Made by a program: the position numbers and the translations under genes. Shown piece after piece: positions 1 to 5,916 of a stretch of DNA of 9,898 nucleotides. Each line of letters opens with the position of its first letter. Position 1 is the first letter of the stretch. The stretch lies in the NCBI GenBank assembly GCA_045601305.1, contig JAZRZG010000054.1, forward strand, positions 1 through 9,898, given 5' to 3'. Source of the DNA: Equadaptatus sp045601305 (lineage in GTDB: Bacteria > Synergistota > Synergistia > Synergistales > Synergistaceae). The notes beneath the pieces are model-generated. The model saw only the letters and a list, made by a program, of their open reading frames with translations. It searched no databases and was not told the DNA's origin.

Positions 1-465
1 ACACGCTTTGACACAAGCAGCGCATACCTCGGCATACACGCGGGGCTTGGCTACAAATGGAACGTGAAAGACGGAAGCAACGTAGATACATACGTCAAAT
101 ACCTCTGGAACAGACAGAACAGCGACAGTATGACAATCGACGGCAACACGTATGACCTTGACGCGATAAACAGCCACAGACTGCGCGCGGGCTTCCGTTA
201 CAACAGCAAGGAAAACAACAAAGGCATAAAATTCTTCGGCGGACTTGCCTACGAATACGAATTTGACGGAACGGCAAAAGGACACATGGGCGAATACGCG
301 ATACTTGAGCCTGACTACAAAGGCGGAAGCGGCATAGCGGAAATAGGCTTCAAATACGATAAGGCCAATAACCCGTGGAAAGTAGAACTCGGCGTAACAG
401 GCGCGACAGGCAAACGCGACAGCATAGGTATCAGCCTCGGCGCAACGTATGAGTTCGGAAAGTAA
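1..465 (+). CDS. Autotransporter beta-barrel domain protein, C-terminal fragment
   Basis: The frame is open from base 1 to a TAA at 463-465, giving the last 154 residues of a protein that begins outside the window. The residues alternate polar and aromatic/hydrophobic positions in short strands (YLGIHAGLGYKW, YVKYLWNRQ, RLRAGFRY, FGGLAYEYEF, IAEIGFKY, KVELGVTGATG, GISLGATYEF), with Gly- and Asn-rich turns. This is the pattern of the autotransporter translocator barrel (PF03797-like), which inserts in the outer membrane and exports an N-terminal passenger. The protein ends YEFGK, so the usual C-terminal aromatic residue lies two residues before the end. The GTG at 64 is internal and not a real start. 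The passenger domain, and so the function, cannot be seen. A 7-bp tandem repeat array begins on the base after the stop codon. I am confident of an outer-membrane barrel, slightly less so of autotransporter rather than another porin-like barrel. Confidence 0.85.
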   Translation, partial: TRFDTSSAYLGIHAGLGYKWNVKDGSNVDTYVKYLWNRQNSDSMTIDGNTYDLDAINSHRLRAGFRYNSKENNKGIKFFGGLAYEYEFDGTAKGHMGEYAILEPDYKGGSGIAEIGFKYDKANNPWKVELGVTGATGKRDSIGISLGATYEFGK

Positions 466-570
466 CTAGCACTTCGCACCTCGCACTTAGCACCTCGCAC
501 TTAGCACATAGCACTTAGCACTTAGCTCATAGCACTTAGCACTTAGCACCTCGCACTTAGCACTTAGCAA
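466..570 (+). repeat. Heptanucleotide tandem array, 15 units, TTAGCAC family
   Basis: Fifteen consecutive 7-base units run from 466 to 570 with no insertion or deletion. The consensus is [T/C/A]T[A/C]GCAC. The last four bases, GCAC, are intact in all but two units (TTAGCTC at 522-528 and the final TTAGCAA at 564-570). Variation is otherwise confined to the first and third bases. The first unit starts directly after the autotransporter stop codon. The array is unlikely to be translated because 7 is not a multiple of 3 and the preceding gene has ended. Function is unknown. Confidence 0.95.
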
Positions 571-727
571 AACCGCTGGAACATTGAAATCTCTGTCTTC
601 CTGCGGTTTTTCCCTGTCTTCCTGCGAAGCCCGTTATTGAAAAAACCGAAAGACACTGGATTCTGCGCTAAATCCTAACGGATTTCCGCAGAATGACGGG
701 AAAAAAGCAGGAGGCAGGAGGTAGGAA
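547..727 (+). repeat. Long intergenic repeat block, copy 1
   Basis: This is the first of two near-identical blocks; the second is at 743-917. Comparing them by eye I find five substitutions, a one-base length change in an A-run (six A's here, seven in copy 2) and one extra 7-base unit here. In order the block holds TTAGCAC-type heptamers, a hairpin ending in T's (569-611), a central foldback and GCAGGAG/GTAGGAA heptamers (707-727). The foldback is nested: 620-625 can pair with 707-712, 630-634 with 696-700, 660-667 with 687-694 and 670-675 with 680-685. The core ATTCTGCG...CGCAGAAT followed by GACGGG resembles the common class of REP/MITE-like palindromes found between bacterial genes. No open reading frame is convincing. 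Confidence 0.85.
569..611 (+). terminator. Hairpin with T-run, possible terminator of the autotransporter gene
   Basis: AAAACCGC (569-576) pairs with GCGGTTTT (603-610). The stem continues past one T-T mismatch through GGAA/TTCC (578-581 with 598-601), and five T's close it. It lies about 100 bases downstream of the autotransporter stop. The loop is fairly long and the sequence is part of a duplicated block, so it may be a repeat component that works as a terminator only incidentally. Confidence 0.5.
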
Positions 728-738
728 AAAGAACGCAC

Positions 739-766
739 TTCGCACCTCGCACTTAGCACTTAGCAA
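739..766 (+). repeat. Short TTAGCAC-family heptamer array
   Basis: Four in-phase units (TTCGCAC, CTCGCAC, TTAGCAC, TTAGCAA), preceded by a partial GCAC. They use the same unit variants as the array at 466-570 and sit at the junction between the two long repeat blocks. They form the left end of copy 2. Confidence 0.85.
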
Positions 767-917
767 AACCGCTGGAATATTGAAATCATTGTCTTCCCGC
801 GGTTTTTCCCTGTCTTCCTGCGAAGCCCGTTATTGAAAAAAACCGAAAGACACTGGATTCTGCGCTAAATCCTTACGGATTTCCGCAGAATGACGGGAAA
901 AAAGCAGGAGGTAGGAA
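743..917 (+). repeat. Long intergenic repeat block, copy 2
   Basis: Direct repeat of 547-727, displaced by 196 bases. It keeps the T-ended hairpin (765-772 with 799-806) and the central palindrome (857-864 with 884-891). The hairpin loop and stem carry most of the differences between copies. One of the paired changes still allows a folded arm, because the T-T mismatch of copy 1 becomes T-C here. One GCAGGAG heptamer has been lost relative to copy 1. Confidence 0.85.
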
Positions 918-961
918 ATAGAAAGTAGAAAGTAGAAAAACCTACCACCTACAGCCTACAA
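904..961 (+). repeat. GTAGAAA and CCTACAN heptamer runs
   Basis: Five in-phase 7-base units run from 904 to 938 (GCAGGAG, GTAGGAA, ATAGAAA, GTAGAAA, GTAGAAA). After a 2-base gap, three units follow at 941-961 (CCTACCA, CCTACAG, CCTACAA). The second group resembles the reverse complement of the first (GTAGG versus CCTAC), so a short inverted arrangement is possible. From 962 to 1017 I see nothing recognisable. Confidence 0.8.
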
Positions 962-1017
962 GCGAGGTACGAGCGCCCTGCAACATACAAACAGAGCAAC
1001 AGCGTGAGCACACTAAC

Positions 1018-1052
1018 CAACGGCTTAGGGAAATCCCTGAGCCGTTGTTTTT
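1018..1052 (+). terminator. Rho-independent terminator upstream of the hydrogenase operon
   Basis: CAACGGCT (1018-1025) pairs with AGCCGTTG (1040-1047). A T-G wobble (1026 with 1039) and AGGG/CCCT (1027-1030 with 1035-1038) extend the stem around a four-base loop, and five T's follow at 1048-1052. It would insulate the hydrogenase promoter from upstream transcription. Its sequence is very close to the terminator that closes the hydrogenase operon at 5429-5467. Confidence 0.85.
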
Positions 1053-1073
1053 GCGGAAAATCTTATTTAACAC

Positions 1074-1102
1074 TTGAATTTTTGGGCGTTTAGGACGATA
1101 AT
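1074..1102 (+). promoter_or_regulatory. Sigma-70-type promoter for hydCBA
   Basis: TTGAAT (1074-1079) and GATAAT (1097-1102) are separated by 17 bases, close to the housekeeping consensus. They lie just after the upstream terminator. Transcription would start near 1109, leaving a leader of about 150 bases before hydC. Confidence 0.6.
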
Positions 1103-1116
1103 AACCGTCGGGCGTT

Positions 1117-1134
1117 TGTGCATTGCAGTGCACA
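1117..1134 (+). promoter_or_regulatory. Palindrome at the predicted start of the hyd transcript
   Basis: TGTGCA (1117-1122) and TGCACA (1129-1134) form a perfect inverted repeat with a 6-base spacer. It starts roughly 8 bases after the predicted transcription start. The position suits a repressor operator or a small leader hairpin. The arms begin TTGTG, as in many Rex (NADH-sensing) sites, but the spacing is two bases wider than the usual Rex palindrome, so no regulator is assigned. A second weak hairpin (CGCAA/TTGCG) lies near 1198-1211. Confidence 0.4.
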
Positions 1135-1258
1135 GGTTGTGTGTGTGCGGGCACAGGCGCCGCGCAGTACTCATTCATGTTTTAATCGCTGTATGGGCGC
1201 AAAGCCTTGCGGCAGCAGAGTTTACGAAATTAAATTCCCTACAAGGAGGGTGCTTTCC

Positions 1259-1735
1259 ATGGTAACCGCAGCAGAAAAAGAGAAGCTTCTTGACGAACTT
1301 CTCGAGCAGTACCGGGGTTTCAGAGGCGCGACAATTCCGGTGCTTCAGAAGGCTCAGGCAATTTTCGGATATCTTCCGAAAGAAGTGCTGATCAAAATCA
1401 GCAAAGCGATCGACGTTCCCATCAGCAAGATTTACGGTGTCGTAACGTTCTACGCTCAGTTCCATCTTGAACCGAGAGGCGAACACATCGTACGTTCATG
1501 CCAGGGCACAGCATGCCACGTTCGCGGCGGCAAGGTTGTTCTTGAGGCTATGCAGAAAAAGCTTGGTCTTTCGGATGACAAATGCACGACAGACGACCTC
1601 AAATTTACAATCGAAACAGTCGCCTGTATCGGCGCGTGCGCTCTTGCTCCCTGCGTAATGGTTGACGAAGACACGCACGGACGTCTCACGTCAGACAAAG
1701 CCTGCGCGATGCTTGACACGTACGCAAAGGCGTAA
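1259..1735 (+). CDS. hydC: NAD-linked [FeFe]-hydrogenase, NuoE-like [2Fe-2S] subunit
   Basis: A 158-residue thioredoxin-fold [2Fe-2S] protein of the NuoE/HndA/HydC family. It passes electrons within the soluble bifurcating hydrogenase complex. The helical N-terminus (AEKEKLLDELLEQY) and the family stretch IPVLQKAQAIFGYLP (26-40), then VPISKIYGVVTFYAQF (53-68), are typical. The four cluster ligands are C81 and C86 (SCQGTACHVRG) and C123 and C127 (ACIGAC). The start was chosen at ATG 1259 because AAGGAGGG (1243-1250) lies 8 bases upstream. The reading frame is open further upstream, but that extension has no ribosome binding site and no family similarity. hydB follows after 13 bases and carries the matching flavin subunit. 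The gene order hydC-hydB-hydA matches Thermotoga maritima. Hnd-type naming would call this hndA. Confidence 0.95.
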   Translation: MVTAAEKEKLLDELLEQYRGFRGATIPVLQKAQAIFGYLPKEVLIKISKAIDVPISKIYGVVTFYAQFHLEPRGEHIVRSCQGTACHVRGGKVVLEAMQKKLGLSDDKCTTDDLKFTIETVACIGACALAPCVMVDEDTHGRLTSDKACAMLDTYAKA

Positions 1736-1748
1736 GGGGGAAATGGTT

Positions 1749-3626
1749 ATGCAGATTAAGACAATCGAACAGCTTCATCAGGTCAAAGCTGACGCAGTCG
1801 CAGCCCTCAAGGCAAGAAACGATGCCAAGACTCAGATAATTCTCGGCATGGGCACCTGCGGAATAGCGGCAGGCGGCCGCGCGGTACTTGCCGCTGTCGA
1901 GGAACAGGTCAAAAAGAACGGTCTTGAAGACAAGGTTTGTGTCTATTCAACGGGCTGCATCGGTATGTGCCACAACGAGCCGCTTCTCGACGTAGTGCGC
2001 CCGGGCGAAGACCGTGTCACCTACGGTTCTGTCACTCCGGCAGACGTTGAGAAGATTTTCGCGGAACATGTCCTCGGCGGCAGCGTCTGCAAGGAAAAGG
2101 CTGTCGCGCGTATCCCGCAGGAGGGCGCAAAGGCAGCTGACCTTCCGGCATACAGCGAAATCCCGTTCTATGCGAAACAGCGCAAAAACGCTCTCAAAAA
2201 CTGCGGCTACATCAACCCTGACTCACTTGAAGAATATATCGCGGCAGACGGCTATGAAGCGCTTGCGAAAGCGGTTCTTACGCTCACGCCTGACGATGTA
2301 ATAGACGAAGTCAAAAAATCAGGTCTCCGCGGCCGCGGAGGCGGCGGTTTCCCGACAGGTCTCAAATGGAGTTTCTGCCAGAAATCACAGGGACCGAAAA
2401 AATATATCATCTGCAACGCTGACGAAGGCGACCCGGGCGCGTTTATGGATCGTTCGCTTCTCGAAGGCGACCCGCACGCGGTGCTCGAGGGTATGGCGCT
2501 CGGCGCGTACGCAATCGGCGCTGACGAAGGCTACATCTACTGCCGCGCGGAATATCCGCTCGCGATCAAACGTCTGAATCAGGCAATCGCTCAGGCAGAG
2601 GAAGCCGGAGTGCTCGGCGACAACATTTTCGGAACAAACTTCAGCTTCAAGCTCCACGTCAAGGAAGGCGCAGGCGCGTTTGTCTGCGGTGAAGAAACAG
2701 CTCTTATGCAGTCAATCGAAGGTCAGCGCGGTATGCCGCGTCCCCGCCCGCCGTTCCCGGCAGTCAAAGGTCTTTGGGACAAACCTTCGAACATCAACAA
2801 TGTTGAAACATGGGGCAACGTACCGTGTATCATCAGAAACGGCGGCGAAGCCTACGCAGCGTACGGCACGGAAAAATCAAAGGGTACGAAGGTCTTTGCC
2901 CTCACCGGTAAAATCAACAATCCGGGTCTTGCCGAGGTTCCGATGGGAATCACAATGCGCGAAATCATCTTTGAGATCGCCGGCGGCATTCCTGACGGCA
3001 AAAAATTCAAAGCAGTCCAGATCGGCGGACCTTCAGGCGGCTGTATGCCGGAAGAACTGCTCGACACTCCTGTTGACTACGACTCACTCATCGCCGCAGG
3101 CGCAATGATGGGCTCAGGCGGTCTTGTCGTAATGGACGAAACAACCTGTATGGTTGACGTTGCCAAATTCTTCCTCACGTTCACACAGTCTGAATCCTGC
3201 GGAAAATGCACGCCGTGCCGCGAGGGGACAAAGCGTATGCTTGAAATCCTTACCGGCATCACGGAAGGCAGAGGCAAAGAGGGAGATATCGAAAGACTCC
3301 AGAAACTTGCACGCTCAATCAAAGCCGGCGCGCTCTGCGCACTCGGTCAGACAGCGCCGAACCCCGTTCTTTCAACAATCCGCTATTTCCGCGGCGAATA
3401 CGAAGCACACATCAGGGACAAGAAATGCCCTGCAGGCGCATGCCAGAAGCTCGTCAGCTACAACATCACCGACGCGTGCAAGGGCTGCAGCCTGTGTGCG
3501 AGAAACTGCCCTGCAGGCGCAATTTCCGGCGAACTCAAACATCAGTTCGTTATTGACCAGAGCAAATGCATTAAATGCGGCGTCTGCATGAACAACTGTC
3601 CGTTCAAGGCAATCGTCCGCGAATAA
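1749..3626 (+). CDS. hydB: NAD-linked [FeFe]-hydrogenase, NuoF-like flavin subunit with extra Fe-S domains
   Basis: A 625-residue HydB/HndC-type subunit that binds NAD(H) and FMN and is the likely bifurcation site of the complex. In order: an N-terminal thioredoxin-like [2Fe-2S] domain (about 1-115; TCG at 36-38, C70 and C74 in TGCIGMC); the NuoF core with the nucleotide motif RGRGGGGFPTG (194-204) and the flavin motif NADEGDPGAFMD (223-234); the [4Fe-4S] site CGKCTPC (484-490) plus C530; and a C-terminal two-[4Fe-4S] ferredoxin (C577, C580, C583, C587 and C607, C610, C613, C617). Two further cysteines, 560 and 565, precede it. The N-terminal domain has one Cys where NuoE has a C-x4-C pair. 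I start at ATG 1749 because AAGGGGG (1734-1740), overlapping the hydC stop, lies 8 bases upstream. ATG 1743 would add two residues but is too close. The gap to hydA is 26 bases. Confidence 0.95.
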   Translation: MQIKTIEQLHQVKADAVAALKARNDAKTQIILGMGTCGIAAGGRAVLAAVEEQVKKNGLEDKVCVYSTGCIGMCHNEPLLDVVRPGEDRVTYGSVTPADVEKIFAEHVLGGSVCKEKAVARIPQEGAKAADLPAYSEIPFYAKQRKNALKNCGYINPDSLEEYIAADGYEALAKAVLTLTPDDVIDEVKKSGLRGRGGGGFPTGLKWSFCQKSQGPKKYIICNADEGDPGAFMDRSLLEGDPHAVLEGMALGAYAIGADEGYIYCRAEYPLAIKRLNQAIAQAEEAGVLGDNIFGTNFSFKLHVKEGAGAFVCGEETALMQSIEGQRGMPRPRPPFPAVKGLWDKPSNINNVETWGNVPCIIRNGGEAYAAYGTEKSKGTKVFALTGKINNPGLAEVPMGITMREIIFEIAGGIPDGKKFKAVQIGGPSGGCMPEELLDTPVDYDSLIAAGAMMGSGGLVVMDETTCMVDVAKFFLTFTQSESCGKCTPCREGTKRMLEILTGITEGRGKEGDIERLQKLARSIKAGALCALGQTAPNPVLSTIRYFRGEYEAHIRDKKCPAGACQKLVSYNITDACKGCSLCARNCPAGAISGELKHQFVIDQSKCIKCGVCMNNCPFKAIVRE

Positions 3627-3652
3627 TTCCGGAGCAGAGAGGAGAAAACATC

Positions 3653-5389
3653 ATGGTAAAAGTTACTATAGACGGCGTAACAGTTGAAGTACCCGAAAAT
3701 TACACCGTAATCGAAGCGGCGGCTCTTGCCGGAATCCGCATTCCTCAGCTTTGCTACCATCCGGAACTCAGCAAAGCGGGCGCCTGCCGCGTATGTATGG
3801 TTGAAATCGAAGGCGCGAGAAACCTCGGCGCAGCCTGCGTTTACCCCGTTGCAGACGGAATGGTTGTTCACACGAACACGCCGCTCGTCCGCGAAACAAG
3901 AAAAACAGTCGTCGAACTGCTTCTTGCCAACCATGACAGAAGCTGTCTGACGTGCCAGAAAAACAATGACTGCGAACTTCAGAAAATCGCTGCCGATCTC
4001 GGCATCCGCGAAATTCCGTTTGAAGGCGCAAAACGCGACAACCCTGTTGACGACAGCAACCCGTCGCTCGTTCGCACACCCAACAAATGTATTCTCTGCG
4101 GACGCTGCATCAGAGCCTGCGCCGAACATCAGGGACTTGACGTTTACGGTTTCATCAACCGCGGCTTCAACACGGTTGTAGGACCTGCCTTCAACCTTGG
4201 TCTCGGCGATGTTGCCTGCTCGCTCTGCGGACAGTGCAGCGCAGTCTGCCCGACAGCGGCAATCACGGAAAAAGATGACACGGAAAAAGTCTTCGACGCA
4301 ATCGGAGACCCTGAGAAATTCACCGTCGTGCAGACAGCTCCGGCAGTCCGCGTGGCGCTCGGCGAAGCGCTCGGCATACCGGCAGGCGAAATCGTCACCG
4401 GCAAAATGGTTGCGGCACTCCGCAAACTCGGCTTCGACAAGGTGTATGATACAAACTTCTCAGCCGACCTCACGATTATGGAAGAAGGCACGGAATTCCT
4501 GCACCGCGTCAAAAACGGCGGCGTGCTTCCGATGATCACTTCCTGCTCACCGGGCTGGATCAACTTCATCGAAATGAAATATCCTGACCTTCTCGACCAT
4601 CTCTCAACGGCAAAATCACCGCAGGGAATGTTCGGCGCGGTTATGAAAACCTACGAACCGGAACGCCTCGGCATACCCGTTGAGAAGATATACAGCGTTT
4701 CAATCATGCCCTGCACGGCGAAGAAATCAGAATGTGTCCGTCCGCAGCTTCAGTCCAACCCGGGAATCCCCGACGTTGACGCGGTACTCACGACACGCGA
4801 ACTCGCCCGTATGATCAAAAACGCCGGTATTGACTTCAAAAACCTTCCGGAAGAAGAATATGACGATCCCATGGGCACCTCAACAGGCGCCGCGGCAATC
4901 TTCGGAGTCACCGGAGGCGTTATGGAAGCGGCAATCCGTACAGTATATGCCAAGCTGACAGGCAAAGAACTTGACGGAGTTGTATTCACGCCGGTACGCG
5001 GCATGGAAGGCATAAAAGAAGCCTCAGTTGACGTACCTGTTGACGGAAAAACAGTCACAGTTAAACTCGCAGTCGCGCACACGCTCAAAAACGCGCGTAT
5101 TCTCATGGATAAAGTACGCGCTGGCGAAGCAGACTACCACTTCATCGAAATCATGGCATGCCCGGGCGGCTGCATAGGCGGCGGCGGACAGCCTCAGCCG
5201 GTCAACGCGCAGATACGCGCGGCACGCACGGCAGCCATCTACCGTGTTGACGAAACCAGCACGCTTCGCCAGTCGCACAACAACCCGCAGATTAAGGAAA
5301 TCTATGCGAAGTTCTTCGGCGAGCCGTGCGGCGAAAAGTCACACAAACTGCTCCACACGCACTACACGGCGCAGAAACGCGAGATATAG
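3653..5389 (+). CDS. hydA: NAD-linked [FeFe]-hydrogenase, catalytic subunit
   Basis: A 578-residue catalytic subunit that reduces protons or oxidises H2 at the H-cluster. In order: a plant-type [2Fe-2S] domain (C34, C45, C48, C62); the His-ligated [4Fe-4S] site (H94, C98, C101, C107); a two-[4Fe-4S] ferredoxin domain (C146, C149, C152, C156 and C189, C192, C195, C199); and the H-cluster domain with L1 TSCSPGW (296-302), L2 MPCTAKKSE (352-360) and L3 EIMACPGGCIGGGGQP (499-514). The cysteines of L2 and L3 are C354, C503 and C507. L1 has Ser where the classic motif has a second Cys. The length matches HndD-type proteins and lacks the extra C-terminal [2Fe-2S] domain of Thermotoga HydA. ATG 3653 has AGAGGAG (3638-3644) 8 bases upstream; the longer frame from 3575 overlaps hydB. 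A strong terminator follows about 40 bases after the stop. Confidence 0.97.
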   Translation: MVKVTIDGVTVEVPENYTVIEAAALAGIRIPQLCYHPELSKAGACRVCMVEIEGARNLGAACVYPVADGMVVHTNTPLVRETRKTVVELLLANHDRSCLTCQKNNDCELQKIAADLGIREIPFEGAKRDNPVDDSNPSLVRTPNKCILCGRCIRACAEHQGLDVYGFINRGFNTVVGPAFNLGLGDVACSLCGQCSAVCPTAAITEKDDTEKVFDAIGDPEKFTVVQTAPAVRVALGEALGIPAGEIVTGKMVAALRKLGFDKVYDTNFSADLTIMEEGTEFLHRVKNGGVLPMITSCSPGWINFIEMKYPDLLDHLSTAKSPQGMFGAVMKTYEPERLGIPVEKIYSVSIMPCTAKKSECVRPQLQSNPGIPDVDAVLTTRELARMIKNAGIDFKNLPEEEYDDPMGTSTGAAAIFGVTGGVMEAAIRTVYAKLTGKELDGVVFTPVRGMEGIKEASVDVPVDGKTVTVKLAVAHTLKNARILMDKVRAGEADYHFIEIMACPGGCIGGGGQPQPVNAQIRAARTAAIYRVDETSTLRQSHNNPQIKEIYAKFFGEPCGEKSHKLLHTHYTAQKREI

Positions 5390-5428
5390 AGTATAGCGGT
5401 AAGCAGTAAACTAACAGCTAATAGCTGC

Positions 5429-5467
5429 AAAACAACGGCTTGGGATTTTTTCCCAAGCCGTTGTTTT
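5429..5467 (+). terminator. Strong terminator of the hydCBA operon
   Basis: A perfect 17-bp stem (5429-5445 with 5451-5467) with a 5-T loop. The descending arm ends in TTGTTTT and further T's follow. It lies 40 bases after the hydA stop. The A-rich ascending arm means it could also terminate transcription from the right. The stem core, ACGGCTT...AAGCCGT, nearly repeats the terminator at 1018-1052. Confidence 0.93.
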
Positions 5468-5523
5468 GTTTGCCCGAAAACGATTTTGGGTACAGTGTGT
5501 ACAAGATACGGGAGTATAGAAAG

Positions 5524-5733
5524 GTCGTCAGTCGTTGGTCGTTAGTTGTTAGTATAGAAGACGGGAGTATAGAAGACGGGAGTAGAAAAGGGTCTAAAAT
5601 TAAGTGCGAAGTGCGAAGTGCGAGGTGCGCCGTTGTCGTTAGTCGTTGGTACGAAAGGCGGGAGTCGGGAGTATGGAACGATAAACCCGCAATTCGGGAG
5701 TCGGAAAAACGGCTGACAGCAGACGGCAGACAG
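5524..5733 (+). repeat. Mixed heptanucleotide repeat region, several families
   Basis: A 210-base intergenic stretch composed largely of short tandem units. GTCGTCA, GTCGTTG, GTCGTTA and GTTGTTA run at 5524-5551. Two copies of a 15-base unit (GTATAGAAGACGGGA) lie near 5552-5581. AAGTGCG (three times) and AGGTGCG run at 5602-5629. GTCGTTA and GTCGTTG are at 5635-5648. GGCGGGA, GTCGGGA and GTATGGA are at 5657-5677. CTGACAG, CAGACGG and CAGACAG are at 5713-5733. Apart from the 15-base unit every run has a 7-base period, although the sequences are unrelated. The open frames crossing this region start inside the terminator and have repeat composition, so I do not call genes here. Confidence 0.85.
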
Positions 5734-5748
5734 CGGCGCGAAGCGCCA

Positions 5749-5800
5749 AAGTGCTAAGTGCTAAGTGCTAAGTGCGCCCTTAACAGCAAGTGCGCCCTTA
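5749..5800 (-). repeat. TTAGCAC-family heptamer array, reverse orientation
   Basis: AAGTGCT occurs three times and AAGTGCG once, in phase at 5749-5776. A spaced repeat of the form AAGTGCGCCCTTAAC follows twice (from 5770 and from 5788). Read on the other strand these are the AGCACTT/CGCACTT units seen at 466-570, so the orientation is opposite to the arrays left of the hydrogenase operon. Confidence 0.85.
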
Positions 5801-5827
5801 ACGGTTCTAAAGCGGTAAGCAGAAACA

Positions 5828-5862
5828 AAGAACTCCGGAAACACTTCCGGAGTTCTTATTTT
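5828..5862. terminator. Bidirectional terminator between repeat region and the phosphatase gene
   Basis: AAGAACTCCGGAA (5828-5840) pairs perfectly with TTCCGGAGTTCTT (5845-5857) around a four-base loop. TTATTTTTC follows on + and a T-rich TTCTTTGTTTC follows on -. It lies about 55 bases beyond the stop of the minus-strand phosphatase gene and most likely serves that gene, while also blocking readthrough from the left. Confidence 0.85.
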
Positions 5863-5916
5863 TCGTTTGACACAACGGGCTGTATCCTATACCTCTGTAC
5901 GCCTGAACATCTGCTT

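Noticed and set aside
466..570. CRISPR array
   Set aside because: The units are 7 bases, contiguous and without spacers, and no cas genes are present.
942..1178. Open frame of 78 codons on - over the terminator and hyd promoter
   Set aside because: It crosses a clear terminator and the promoter, has no ribosome binding site and shows no recognisable protein family.
5440..5757. Open frame of 105 codons on + after hydA
   Set aside because: It starts inside the operon terminator, crosses several heptamer arrays, has no ribosome binding site and its protein is repeat-derived low complexity.
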